A stretch of DNA of 18,331 bases, taken from assembly GCA_003343995.1 (NCBI GenBank), contig QAKE01000087.1:1-18331 (forward strand). Direction: 5' to 3'. This document shows, one piece after another, positions 1 to 8,564 of the stretch. The notes under the pieces are model-generated. The model saw only the letters and a program-made list of their open reading frames with translations, had not been told where the DNA came from and did no database searches. The translations under genes and the position numbers were made by a program. The DNA is from Bacillota bacterium (GTDB lineage Bacteria > Bacillota > Clostridia > Christensenellales > Borkfalkiaceae). Position 1 is the stretch's first letter, and the number at the start of each line of letters is the position of its first letter.

Positions 1-417
1 AACCGGAACGATCGCCTTTGGCTTTTTACCTGTCTTGGCAATCCGGTCTTTGATTGCCTCTTCCAACAACACCGGGTCCATATTCCAAGTATCCGCCTCC
101 GAATCAACAAACACCGGAGTAGCCCCCAGATAGGTCACCGGATGCGAAGAAGCGCAGAAAGTAAAACTCTGCACAATTACTTCATCCCCCGGACCAACAC
201 CACAGGCCAACAGTGCCAGATGAACGGCTGCCGTACCGGCGGAAAGGGCAACAACTTCTTTATTATTGCCTACAAAATGTTTCAAATCCTCTTCAAACCC
301 GTTCACATTCGGTCCTAAAGGCACAACCCAGTTGGTATCAAAAGCCTCTTTGATATACTTCTGTTCTATGCCAGTCTCACTCATGTGGGCAAGGCATAAG
401 TAAATACGTTTATTCAT
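1..417 (-). CDS. DegT/DnrJ/EryC1/StrS-family sugar aminotransferase, N-terminal part (runs off left edge)
   Basis: The first 139 codons of a PLP-dependent nucleotide-sugar aminotransferase are visible; the 3' part lies outside the window. The start ATG at 417 gives a protein beginning MNKRIYLCLAHMSETGIEQ, the usual N-terminus of this family. Residues 59-81 carry the SAGTAAVHLALLACGVGPGDEV block, which forms the cofactor-phosphate region in DegT enzymes. The FTFCASSHPVTYLGATPVFVD stretch (85-105) follows, also typical. The Schiff-base lysine is not reached. Such enzymes convert UDP- or dTDP-4-keto-6-deoxyhexoses to 4-amino sugars, as PglE does in bacillosamine synthesis. It is the last visible gene of the operon, 46 bp after the FemAB-like gene. 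About 50% GC in the stretch I counted, clearly higher than the next gene. Exact substrate unknown; a PglE-like role is an inference from the nearby PglC-like gene. Confidence 0.9.
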   Translation of the reverse strand, partial: MNKRIYLCLAHMSETGIEQKYIKEAFDTNWVVPLGPNVNGFEEDLKHFVGNNKEVVALSAGTAAVHLALLACGVGPGDEVIVQSFTFCASSHPVTYLGATPVFVDSEADTWNMDPVLLEEAIKDRIAKTGKKPKAIVPV

Positions 418-463
418 ATTATTTCACTATTATATTTCATACCTACTAAAGTCATTCATTTCA

Positions 464-1495
464 TCAACTTCTATAAAGTGGGAAAAAGCTAGACTCTCTA
501 TCAAATTTAATATCTTGGGATGCTCTCTCTTTCACCAACTCATTATAGATATCTTGGTTGAAAATTTGTTTTCCTATGGAAAACTGATAATCAGACTTAC
601 GATTGAAAGAGGCCTTAAATTTATACAAATTGTCTTCACCTGAGCCAACTCCTCCTCCTAAATGAAAGGTTTTATAGCCTTGCTCACAACCCCATAAAGC
701 AGCATTGTAGAGTAAAAGGTTTGTCGGGGCTAAGTTTCGATATTCCATCATTGATCCAGATAAATGATAGTGCATTTGCTGATTGGCAAATAAGATAATT
801 GACATAGCGATGATATGCTCTTCATAAACCGCATAGAACATTTCATAGTGACCTTGTAAATCCTCATGAATGGACTTATAGAACTCCTCTTTGAAATAAT
901 AATACTCTTCAGCATTATCTTTATCCATCGTCGCATTATAGATACGTATAAAATCGTCAAACAATGCATAATCATGAGCATGATAAATCGTAACACCTTT
1001 CTTTTCCGCCTTACGAATCATATTACGGTTCTTACTTACGATATTCTCCCATATCACTTCAGGAGAAGAAAGATCAATGACTATTGTCTTTCCTAAATCT
1101 ATTACGTCCGTAATCTCTTTCATAAGTAATGCATTGCCCAATACAGGATGGTAACGGACAAAATTATCCACAATATTCAATTCTCTCATCTTCTTTATGT
1201 ACACGTCCCAAAATTCCTGAAGTTTGTTAATATTCGTATCACCTTCAAGCAACACTCCTCCATATCCATAAGGAGTGATACTATCATACACCCCATTCAT
1301 AATAGTCTTACGTTTCATATATACATAAATAGCTCTTAAACCATCTGCTTCATAAAAAAGAAGTTCCGGTTCTCCATCGCCATGAATACAGAAAGCCTTC
1401 ACATAGCTTGAAAGATAATAAACATCGTATCTTTCAAATGTCTTTACGGTCTCATCCCATAAGAAAGACTCTTTAATACAATATATTCTAATCAT
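464..1495 (-). CDS. FemAB-like / GNAT-superfamily acyltransferase
   Basis: A 343-residue protein resembling FemAB-type proteins, which are built from GNAT folds. The visible signs are a basic NIVSKNRNMIRKAEKKGV segment at 151-168 (the family's 'R..IRKAEK.G' helix) and a C-terminal core with YHLSGSMMEYRNLAPTNLLL at 243-262, followed by GYKTFHLGGGVGSGEDNLYKFK (273-294). Classical FemX/FemA proteins transfer amino acids from aminoacyl-tRNA to lipid II. Relatives in polysaccharide loci are thought to acylate sugars, but the donor cannot be told from sequence. The first codons overlap the end of the upstream DegT-like gene by 8 bp, so translation is probably coupled. The nearest gene downstream is a sugar aminotransferase, which fits N-acylation of an amino sugar (inference). 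Confidence 0.75.
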   Translation of the reverse strand: MIRIYCIKESFLWDETVKTFERYDVYYLSSYVKAFCIHGDGEPELLFYEADGLRAIYVYMKRKTIMNGVYDSITPYGYGGVLLEGDTNINKLQEFWDVYIKKMRELNIVDNFVRYHPVLGNALLMKEITDVIDLGKTIVIDLSSPEVIWENIVSKNRNMIRKAEKKGVTIYHAHDYALFDDFIRIYNATMDKDNAEEYYYFKEEFYKSIHEDLQGHYEMFYAVYEEHIIAMSIILFANQQMHYHLSGSMMEYRNLAPTNLLLYNAALWGCEQGYKTFHLGGGVGSGEDNLYKFKASFNRKSDYQFSIGKQIFNQDIYNELVKERASQDIKFDRESSFFPLYRS

Positions 1496-2531
1496 AATAT
1501 TTATTGATCAAGCTACACATTTCTTCAATTTGTTGCCGATTATACCTTGCGTCACAATGCACGCTTAACATTCTGTTAGAAAAATCAAGCGCATCTGAAA
1601 AACATGAATCCTCCGGTACTTTCCAAAGGATAGCAGGATAAATACGATTCTGAATCAGATGTTGTCTTAATGCCATCCGCTCATCATCCGAATTACATAC
1701 AAAAATTATCGAAAAAGGAGACCAATCCTCATCCAAAGACTTTAGGATAGAAAATCTTTTATCCAATATGTTTGTCGCGATTTCCCAATTAGCAGTTCTA
1801 AGATCTGTCCATCTCTTATAATCAGCCTTTAGGAAAATATCCTTACTCTCTTTGTCCATTCCAGAGAGAGGAAGTTTATCTAACATCTCTTCCGTTTGTA
1901 TATATTTTTCCCGAAAAGAATCTTTATCTATTTTCTCCCCATTAGTTTCCAAATACTTTCTCTTCATTTGCATCGCCTCATAACGAATGCCAACTAACTG
2001 ATTACAAGAATCAGTAGGCTCTATTTGACTAGGAAGTTTCATCTTTAAAGGTGACCATAAAATCCCTCCTATCGCCACCGGGAAAGATTTACGAACAGAA
2101 GCAATACACCAATCAGCATCACTATTCAATGCCCAACTAGAGAGCAAGGCATGCGAATGATCCTCTACAACAGAAACAGGAATCCCCTCATTAGAACGCT
2201 TACTCCTAAGTCCAAAAAAATTCATCCGAAGCAACACATCCCCCTCTTGATAAGGAAGACTTCTAACTAAGAGATCATCATCCTTTCTCAAAGGATGATC
2301 ATTGTAAAATATGATTTCTATACCCAGTAGCCTAATGTGCTGAATCACCTCATAACAAAAATAAGCCGGCACCCACATCCTTTTCCAACCTTCTTGATAG
2401 ACAATAGCATCGATGGCATGCCGCCCGCTAGCATAAAAACGTACATCACCCATATCCTTAAAAGAGTTGGATAATGGACAATAAACTATATCACATGTAT
2501 AAAAATCAGATCCGTATTCAATCATTTCCAT
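1488..2531 (-). CDS. Divergent DegT-like PLP-dependent aminotransferase-fold protein
   Basis: A 347-residue protein with the layout of a type-I-fold PLP enzyme but little similarity to standard sugar aminotransferases. An ASGRHAI segment (34-40) sits where the cofactor-phosphate loop is expected, VPAYFCYEVIQ (54-64) follows, then NFFG (104-107), VVEDHSHALLSS (121-132) with the cofactor-binding aspartate, and SVRKSFPVAIGG (145-156), where K148 is the probable Schiff-base lysine. The reaction is therefore likely PLP-dependent (aminotransferase, dehydratase or similar); the substrate is unknown. It overlaps the GNAT gene upstream by 14 bp and the FemAB-like gene downstream by 8 bp, so the three are almost certainly one translational unit. 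It is the second PLP-fold gene in the module; the other (1-417) is canonical. What it adds beyond that gene is unclear. Confidence 0.7.
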   Translation of the reverse strand: MEMIEYGSDFYTCDIVYCPLSNSFKDMGDVRFYASGRHAIDAIVYQEGWKRMWVPAYFCYEVIQHIRLLGIEIIFYNDHPLRKDDDLLVRSLPYQEGDVLLRMNFFGLRSKRSNEGIPVSVVEDHSHALLSSWALNSDADWCIASVRKSFPVAIGGILWSPLKMKLPSQIEPTDSCNQLVGIRYEAMQMKRKYLETNGEKIDKDSFREKYIQTEEMLDKLPLSGMDKESKDIFLKADYKRWTDLRTANWEIATNILDKRFSILKSLDEDWSPFSIIFVCNSDDERMALRQHLIQNRIYPAILWKVPEDSCFSDALDFSNRMLSVHCDARYNRQQIEEMCSLINKYYD

Positions 2532-3075
2532 ATTTTTCGCAATAGGTCTGATAGACTTTATCGAAATCTTCTTTTAATAACCCCATATAAACCTGATTTT
2601 GAAACCGGCCATTTTTATAAACACTATCATGTAAAATACCTTCTTTTACATACCCCATTCGTTCGTGTAATTTCAATGAAGGAATATTATCTTCTAATAC
2701 TAAAGCCCAAATACGATGTATTCCTCTTTCATAAAATGCAAATTTCAATGCTAGCATTCGTGCCTCAGTGGCATATCCCCCTCCCCAATAAGATTTATTT
2801 CCAATTAAAATAGGCACATGTGCAGATCGATTCACCCAATCTATGTCTTGAATATTTACAGTACCTATTAATTGGTCATTTTCCTTTAAACATATACCCA
2901 AAACCATACGATTCTGATCTTGAATTGTATTTAATACCCATTGACGCTCTTTTTCTTTGGAAACAAAAAATTTAGATCCACCCACCATATTTTGAATTTC
3001 TTCATCTTTGCGCCATTCATAGGTTATTAAATAATCTTCAGGCTCTAAAGCTCTTAAATAAACTCTAAACTTCAT
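2518..3075 (-). CDS. GNAT N-acetyltransferase (RimJ/RimL or PseH type)
   Basis: A 185-residue GNAT enzyme of the Acetyltransf_3 kind. It starts RVYLRALEPEDYLITYEWRKDEEI, the usual N-terminus of RimJ/PseH-like proteins. IGNKSYWGGGYATEARMLALKF (91-112) forms the acetyl-CoA binding motif A, and LEDNIPSLKLHERMGYVKEG (127-146) is the conserved 'N..S..L.EK.GF..EG' segment. It probably acetylates a free amine on a nucleotide sugar, as PseH does for pseudaminic acid and as PglD (a different fold) does for bacillosamine. It lies 20 bp after the initiating sugar-transferase gene and overlaps the DegT-like gene by 14 bp, so an amino-sugar substrate is the best guess. Ribosomal-protein acetylation is formally possible but unlikely in this setting. 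Confidence 0.82.
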   Translation of the reverse strand: MKFRVYLRALEPEDYLITYEWRKDEEIQNMVGGSKFFVSKEKERQWVLNTIQDQNRMVLGICLKENDQLIGTVNIQDIDWVNRSAHVPILIGNKSYWGGGYATEARMLALKFAFYERGIHRIWALVLEDNIPSLKLHERMGYVKEGILHDSVYKNGRFQNQVYMGLLKEDFDKVYQTYCEKYGND

Positions 3076-3095
3076 AATCCTACTATTTCAACAAA

Positions 3096-3722
3096 TTAGC
3101 TTATATATCTATCTCTAAAATGTAAATCATCCACCTCTTCCATATTCCCAGCTCCCTCACCTATATTCTTTCGAGACAAAACATTCATGACAGTCATCCA
3201 AATAATCTTTATATCTGTAGAAAGCGAACAATGATCTACATACCACACATCATATTCAAATTTCTTACTCAACTTACATAAATTACGACCATTCACTTGT
3301 GCCCATCCAGTAATACCCGGTCGTACTTCATGACGACGGGCCTGCTCTTTACTATACAAAGGAAGATACTTAACTAACAACGGTCTCGGACCAATCAATG
3401 ACATATCTCCCGTCAAAATATTAAACAACTGAGGTAATTCGTCAATAGATGTAGAACGGACAAAACGACCAACTTTAGTTAATCGTTGTGCATCCGGTAA
3501 CAAATTTCCCTCTAAATCACGTTCATCCGTCATAGACTTAAACTTAATTACTTTAAAAATTTTTCCATTCTTACCCGGTCGTTCCTGTGTAAAGAAAACC
3601 CCTACTCCCTTATTAGCAAAGTACAACCAAATAGTTATAACTAAAAGTATTGGCCAAATGACTGCCAATGCACAAAAGACGATACAAAAATCTATTAATC
3701 GTTTGAAAAAATGTTTATACAT
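3096..3722 (-). CDS. Initiating undecaprenyl-phosphate sugar phosphotransferase (PglC/WcfS type)
   Basis: A 208-residue small phosphoglycosyl transferase (Bac_transf). It transfers a sugar-1-phosphate, commonly an N-acetylated 6-deoxy amino sugar, from a UDP-sugar to undecaprenyl phosphate at the inner face of the cytoplasmic membrane, which starts repeat-unit synthesis. One hydrophobic N-terminal segment (about 11-35) matches the re-entrant membrane helix of PglC. FFTQERPGKNGKIFKVIKFKSM (43-64) is the basic loop, SIDELPQLFNILTGDMSLIGPRPLL (92-116) contains the catalytic Asp-Glu pair D94-E95, and RPGITGWAQVNGRN (134-147) is the conserved C-terminal part. Length agrees with PglC (about 200 residues) rather than long WbaP-type enzymes. 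It sits 40 bp after a GT4 gene and 20 bp before the GNAT gene, so initiation and amino-sugar genes are neighbours. Confidence 0.95.
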   Translation of the reverse strand: MYKHFFKRLIDFCIVFCALAVIWPILLVITIWLYFANKGVGVFFTQERPGKNGKIFKVIKFKSMTDERDLEGNLLPDAQRLTKVGRFVRSTSIDELPQLFNILTGDMSLIGPRPLLVKYLPLYSKEQARRHEVRPGITGWAQVNGRNLCKLSKKFEYDVWYVDHCSLSTDIKIIWMTVMNVLSRKNIGEGAGNMEEVDDLHFRDRYIS

Positions 3723-3762
3723 AAAACTTTCAGATTAAACTTCAATCCAATTATATTTTAAA

Positions 3763-4986
3763 TCATTCTCTAATATGCTTTATAACAGCCTTGTAGGTGT
3801 GATCAACCGTATAGTTTTCTAAGAAGAAACGATAGCTATTCTCTCCCATTTGTTGAATATCAGAAGTAAGCATCTTATCAATCACCTTCACAAATGACTC
3901 CACGGAATTACTAGGACAATAGAAACCATATCCGTTCTCCTCTGCCAATTGACCTGTATCACAATTCGGATCAGTCACAGCAATAATCGGCTTATGTTTC
4001 ATCAAATAAGCCAGTAATCGACTGGGGTAATTAGGAATGGTAAAACGATAATCCAAGAAGATCAGCCCCACATCACAAGCATTTGCTAAATGATCATACT
4101 CATCTTTCGGCAAATGGTTAAAAAGCGAAACAGCCTTAGGTTGGTATTCCCTTATGAAAGTCTCTAACTTCGGATACTCCGTACCGTTTCCGACAATCAC
4201 AAAATGGCAATCCTTCCGATCCTTCACTGCTTTCATACATTCGATCAAGAAAGGAATCCCTTGCGGTTTTCCCATATTTCCACCGTAGATAAAAACTGGT
4301 TTATCTGTAGGTAATCCGAACTTTTCACGAATACTTTCCATAGAAGCCACATCCAACGACTCAAAACAGGAAGCTACTTCATACGAATTAGGAGCAATCT
4401 CTACAATTACAGGATCTACCTCAGGATTATGTTTCAACACATATTGTACGTTTGCCGGACTCATGCACCCAATATAATCCGATACCCGATACAGTTCTTT
4501 CTCTTTTTTACGAAAATAATGGTAAAGAAAACCTTTCAGTCCACGCTTACTCAACATTCCTAAATCTACTGCATTCTGAGGGAAAATATCCTTTAACAAG
4601 AGATAACTCACCGCCTTCGGATTTCTTTTCTTAGTGTACTTGATCACTTTCGTAAAGGTAATAGGCGGAGTAGAATAAAGAATAACATCAAACCATACTT
4701 CACTGAAATGTTGTTTCAAAGCCATCTTAAACTGACTTTCCAATAAGATCTGACCAATCCCTTTCTCCAACACATTCGTCTTTGTTACATTCAGCGTCTT
4801 GACTCCTAAAAGATGTATCCCTTGTTGATACATCACCTCAGTAGGTAACCCTAGTTTACGTTCCCTTGGATAAACAATATACACCTCATGTCCTTTGTCA
4901 CGGAACTTACGCATCAAATCTGTATAAATTCCTTTCGCCTCAATATTTTGCATATTAGACGACATTGTTAAAAATAGGATGTTCAT
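3763..4986 (-). CDS. GT4-family glycosyltransferase (WbuB-like)
   Basis: A 407-residue GT-B glycosyltransferase. The N-terminal domain begins MNILFLTMSSNMQN and carries GHEVYIVYPRE (32-42). The C-terminal domain has VFIYGGNMGKPQGIPFLIE (231-249), the FVIVGNGTE strand and loop (262-270), and LANACDVGLIFLDYRFTIPNYPSRLLAYL (300-328), where the usual GT4 'PSK..EY' box is PSRLLAYL. The absence of a strict EX7E motif is typical of the WbuB/WcaI-like branch. It transfers one sugar from a nucleotide donor to the lipid-linked intermediate in the cytoplasm. Its place next to the initiating transferase suggests an early, perhaps second-sugar, transferase, but this is inference. It starts 14 bp after the upstream glycosyltransferase gene. 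Confidence 0.93.
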   Translation of the reverse strand: MNILFLTMSSNMQNIEAKGIYTDLMRKFRDKGHEVYIVYPRERKLGLPTEVMYQQGIHLLGVKTLNVTKTNVLEKGIGQILLESQFKMALKQHFSEVWFDVILYSTPPITFTKVIKYTKKRNPKAVSYLLLKDIFPQNAVDLGMLSKRGLKGFLYHYFRKKEKELYRVSDYIGCMSPANVQYVLKHNPEVDPVIVEIAPNSYEVASCFESLDVASMESIREKFGLPTDKPVFIYGGNMGKPQGIPFLIECMKAVKDRKDCHFVIVGNGTEYPKLETFIREYQPKAVSLFNHLPKDEYDHLANACDVGLIFLDYRFTIPNYPSRLLAYLMKHKPIIAVTDPNCDTGQLAEENGYGFYCPSNSVESFVKVIDKMLTSDIQQMGENSYRFFLENYTVDHTYKAVIKHIRE

Positions 4987-5000
4987 TTAAGTATAGATAC

Positions 5001-6215
5001 TTAACCATTTATAATTTGATTATATAACTGAAAATATTGTGAGAAACACTTTTTTTTGTCATATTTCTCACGTGCGAGTTGGATACAAGCATCCGCATAG
5101 TAAGATTTACCCTTTTGCTTGATTTTCTGAATCTTAATGTACGCATCCTTATAATCATGGTCTCGAGCTACCAAACCAGTTTCTGTTGTTATAAGAGAGG
5201 GAGGAGCCGTATTATCATAGACCACGGCGGGAGTTCCACAAGCATATCCTTCTACAATGGTAAGACCAAAAGTCTCCGCGGAAGAGAAGCTAGTCACTAC
5301 ATCTGCTCTCGAATAAAGAGCAGCCAAATCCCCTTGGCTATTAGTTCGTTGAATACCAATCATATTTTTAGGTAACTTTGCTATGATCTTATCTGGGACA
5401 CCTACCAGAACGATAATTTCATCCGGCTGCAACATCCGACTCATCGCAATATAATCGTCCAGTCCTTTACTCGCACTTTTCCATTGGGAGCTAACTCCCA
5501 AAATGACAAACTTATTCTTGAAATGATCTGAGAGATTCATTGTTTTCAATAAGCCTGATGGATCTAACGGCTGAAAGATTTGGGTGTCTACCCCATTCGG
5601 TATAACATGAATCTCTTTCTCCTTAAAAAAAGACAGTTTCACATGACTCCCCACCCATTCAGAGACGGCTGTAATAACCAAATTATTACAACCTCCTATA
5701 TACTTACGCTTCAACTCATAATTACGCTTAGAGCGATCGATCAAATTCCGTTTTTGAGGACAATCATGGCATCCAGTTTGCCAATACAGACAATTCGAAC
5801 TTACGAAATGAGTACATCCACCCGTCATTGCCCAAAAATCATGAAACGTATATACAACTTTAATATCCGTCTGATTTAAGAACTTAAACAAGATTTCAAA
5901 ATTTAACCAATGATCATGGATATTATGCAGATGAACAATATCGGGGTGAAGTTCTTGTATCTTCCTCACAAAACTTTTCGTAGCATGACGTGAAGCCAAT
6001 CCCTCGTTATCCAACAAACGATGCTCCAAGTAATGCTCATATACCTCCCAGCGGCTCTCTATGCAATACATTTCTGACTGTGAAGGATTGAAATCACGCC
6101 CATAAGCAACATAAGTATCCCATCCCTGCGAACGAGCGATCTGATTACACTCTTCCGCGATACGTCCGGTAGACCCCCAATTAGAGGTGACATTAAGTTG
6201 TAAAAGTTTAGGCAT
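5001..6215 (-). CDS. GT4-family glycosyltransferase with cysteine-rich N-domain insert (WcaC-like)
   Basis: A GT-B enzyme of 404 residues if begun at the ATG at 6215 (MPKLLQLNVTSNWGSTGRIAEE). An earlier in-frame ATG at 6236 adds seven residues and would overlap the upstream gene; 6215 is preferred because it begins at the family's usual N-terminus and lies 5 bp after the upstream stop. Numbering from 6236: TFHDFWAMTGGC ends at C141, with further cysteines C149, C156 and C159 in GCHDCP, the pattern seen in WcaC-type transferases and possibly metal-binding. VIPNGVDTQIF (211-221) and ETFGLTIVEG, the EX7E pair E321/E329, identify the GT4 C-domain. It probably adds one sugar of the repeat unit; the donor is unknown. 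Confidence 0.93.
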   Translation of the reverse strand: MPKLLQLNVTSNWGSTGRIAEECNQIARSQGWDTYVAYGRDFNPSQSEMYCIESRWEVYEHYLEHRLLDNEGLASRHATKSFVRKIQELHPDIVHLHNIHDHWLNFEILFKFLNQTDIKVVYTFHDFWAMTGGCTHFVSSNCLYWQTGCHDCPQKRNLIDRSKRNYELKRKYIGGCNNLVITAVSEWVGSHVKLSFFKEKEIHVIPNGVDTQIFQPLDPSGLLKTMNLSDHFKNKFVILGVSSQWKSASKGLDDYIAMSRMLQPDEIIVLVGVPDKIIAKLPKNMIGIQRTNSQGDLAALYSRADVVTSFSSAETFGLTIVEGYACGTPAVVYDNTAPPSLITTETGLVARDHDYKDAYIKIQKIKQKGKSYYADACIQLAREKYDKKKCFSQYFQLYNQIING

Positions 6216-6220
6216 ATAAA

Positions 6221-7360
6221 TTAAGCTATGCTGCATGGTCCTTGCTTAAAAGCTATCTTTTGACCCTTTTGTAAACAATTAATTAACTCCGACAGGCTCT
6301 TTGCGGCATATTCCGGACTCCATATATTTTGCATCGTCCTTACCCCAGCTTCTGCTAGTCGACGAAGTTCCTCAGGATGATCCATCAAATACATTACATT
6401 ATCTGTTAACGACTCAATATCACAAGATTGAAAAATAAGACCATTCTCTTTATTCGTCAAAAGAAAAGGGATAGAACCTATCTCATTGCTCCCTACAAGA
6501 CAACAACCATTACTCATAGCTTCATTCGCCACAGCTCCCCATCCTTCCTGTTTATCTGAAGTAAAGAGAAAAATATCATGCGAACGCATAGCTTCAAGAA
6601 TCTGATCGTTTGGTACATTCCCTTTGAAAAAGACTAAATGTTCAACAGAAAGATCTTTGGCTAATTTTTTCATATTTTCCAGTTCCCCCCCCTCACCATA
6701 CATATCAAGCGTAAATCTATATCCTTTTGACATCAACTTAGCCGCTAAATGAATAGGCAACTCAGGGTGTTTCCAATCTAAAAACCTCGCACACCACATT
6801 AATGATATGTTCTTAGATGATGGCATCTCTTGTTTGCTTAATGAAAAATCGAAACTCTTATCTACATTCGTAAAATATCCCCACTTATAGCACTTTTGCT
6901 TATACATTCCCAGTAAGTTCATATCTCGTTTCGTAAAAGCACTACAACATAATTTATAAATTGGTTTACGACTCCATCGACCTCTATGATATACCCAAAA
7001 CATCTTGATTATACGAGGAGACAGTAAGTTTACCCATCCCTTCTTCAACCATCTCTCACTCATGTCAAAGGATAAAAGTTCCAAATCCATACGAACTTTC
7101 TGAAAAGGCAAAGACTCATATCCACTAAACACACACACCTCGGAAACCTTTGCTAATTCAATCGATTTATCATAGTTATCTGCCGATAGCCAAGCCCGAA
7201 TCAAATAGGGACGTTTAGAAAAATCTTCCAAAGAGCCCTTGTTTTGATAAGACTCTTTCAACTCTACAAAAGCATAATCATCTCCCAAAATTTTATAAAA
7301 AGCATCCGCTAAACATGCCTGATGATGATTAAGTATAATTGAATAAAAAACTAATTTCAT
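6221..7360 (-). CDS. GT4-family glycosyltransferase
   Basis: A 379-residue GT-B glycosyltransferase. The N-domain is divergent (MKLVFYSIILNHHQACLADA, with a HHQ cluster at 12-14) and has an FSGYES segment at 79-83. The C-domain is clear: LMWCARFLDWKHPELPIHLAAKL (187-209), LDMYGEGGELENMKKLA (218-234), VFFKGNVPNDQILEAMRSHDIFLFTSDKQEGWGAVANEAMSNG (243-285) with the EX7E pair E272/E280. The substrate is unknown. It begins 10 bp after the upstream GT4 gene and ends 5 bp before the preferred start of the next. With four GT4 genes in a row here, each is expected to form one linkage of a repeat unit. Confidence 0.93.
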   Translation of the reverse strand: MKLVFYSIILNHHQACLADAFYKILGDDYAFVELKESYQNKGSLEDFSKRPYLIRAWLSADNYDKSIELAKVSEVCVFSGYESLPFQKVRMDLELLSFDMSERWLKKGWVNLLSPRIIKMFWVYHRGRWSRKPIYKLCCSAFTKRDMNLLGMYKQKCYKWGYFTNVDKSFDFSLSKQEMPSSKNISLMWCARFLDWKHPELPIHLAAKLMSKGYRFTLDMYGEGGELENMKKLAKDLSVEHLVFFKGNVPNDQILEAMRSHDIFLFTSDKQEGWGAVANEAMSNGCCLVGSNEIGSIPFLLTNKENGLIFQSCDIESLTDNVMYLMDHPEELRRLAEAGVRTMQNIWSPEYAAKSLSELINCLQKGQKIAFKQGPCSIA

Positions 7361-7370
7361 ATAATCGTAA

Positions 7371-8561
7371 TTATCGATTCACTTTCATATAATCCAATAT
7401 CCTATCTGTCTGGATATCCCAATTTCGACTACAAAGCATAAACTCTCTAGCTCTTACACCCTGCTCATACAAATCAAACTTATCCTTTGCTTCTACTTTA
7501 CGCAACAAATAGGCAAGTCCCGATGCCGTTCTATCTTTAAGTATAGAGACATATTTTCCATAGTCTCTTTCTGCGTGAGCGACTGGAGTAGATATGACAT
7601 GTTTACCGGTAGCTAGGCATTCAAGCAATTTACTGGGAAAATGGTAATCAACTTCCTCTTCTAATCTAAGATTAAACAACACATCCGCCTGCTCATACAC
7701 TTTAAACAGTTTGTCGAGTGTAAGCATCCCTAAATATTGAATCCTATTATCTGTTTTTGCGGCCTCCTCAATCATTGGAACATCTATACCATTCCCTGCG
7801 AATTGGACTATCACCTTTAAATCAAGATTTTGTTTTAAGGTTTCCAATATTAATTGAGTTCCATTTTGATCCCATAACATTCCTGCACACACACAAACAA
7901 GCTTCTGATTCGTACTTTCCTTCAGCGGAAAAAGCATTTGAGATACATGCTGGTTAATTCCCCCATCAACTAATAAAAAATCTTTTTTCGGAGCATAATC
8001 CCTCACAATATTCTCATTGATCACAATTCTGCCCGTTAATTGAGGAATGTACTTAAATGCCTGTTTTTCAGCCAACCTATAGCCCAACATTGTCAACCAG
8101 CTAAGTTTTAATCTCTTTGGGGGTACCCCCAAATCATAAAGAATGGCATACAATTCACTATTCGTTTCTTTACAGGCTTTATAAATATCCTTGACAGATG
8201 GATGATAGGTATTATAGATTAAAACCTTACGTTCCTCTCTCTTATGACGTTTCGCCCATTCCTTGATATACCGTTTACTCTGGATTCCCCAAAGTTTAGA
8301 TTTAAGGATCTTAACATTCAAAGTTGGCAAAAATCGTAACTTTCCCCCATTATCCAACAGATCCTCCTTCGATTCAATCCAAAACTTTCCATTGGGATAA
8401 GATGGTACACAGGGGATACACAAAAACTCCACATTGTCCCCCAACACATCATAAAGGCGATTGGCTATGCCCAAAAGCACATTGTTTCCAGAACGATTAA
8501 GCGCCTTTGTATGATACTCCGGTCTATCCGGACAAAGGGGAGAAATAAAAAGTACAGCCAT
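7371..8561 (-). CDS. GT4-family glycosyltransferase
   Basis: A 396-residue GT-B glycosyltransferase. The N-terminus (MAVLFISPLCPDRPEYHTKALNRS) suits an acceptor-binding domain. The linker contains TGRIVINENIVRDYAP (176-191). The C-domain shows LVCVCAGMLWDQNGTQLILE (221-240), IVQFAGNG (251-258), YLGMLTLDKLFKVYEQADVLFNLR (276-299) and FPSKLLECLATGKHVISTP (308-326), the last being the 'PSK..E' nucleotide-binding box of GT4 enzymes with E314. Only the second glutamate of a classical EX7E pair is recognisable. The start codon follows the acyltransferase stop by 3 bp. Donor and acceptor cannot be predicted from sequence. Confidence 0.92.
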   Translation of the reverse strand: MAVLFISPLCPDRPEYHTKALNRSGNNVLLGIANRLYDVLGDNVEFLCIPCVPSYPNGKFWIESKEDLLDNGGKLRFLPTLNVKILKSKLWGIQSKRYIKEWAKRHKREERKVLIYNTYHPSVKDIYKACKETNSELYAILYDLGVPPKRLKLSWLTMLGYRLAEKQAFKYIPQLTGRIVINENIVRDYAPKKDFLLVDGGINQHVSQMLFPLKESTNQKLVCVCAGMLWDQNGTQLILETLKQNLDLKVIVQFAGNGIDVPMIEEAAKTDNRIQYLGMLTLDKLFKVYEQADVLFNLRLEEEVDYHFPSKLLECLATGKHVISTPVAHAERDYGKYVSILKDRTASGLAYLLRKVEAKDKFDLYEQGVRAREFMLCSRNWDIQTDRILDYMKVNR

Positions 8562-8564
8562 AAA

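Noticed and set aside
4452..5879. Plus-strand open frames inside the glycosyltransferase genes
   Set aside because: They lie antisense within clearly homologous minus-strand genes, and their translations show no recognisable domain.
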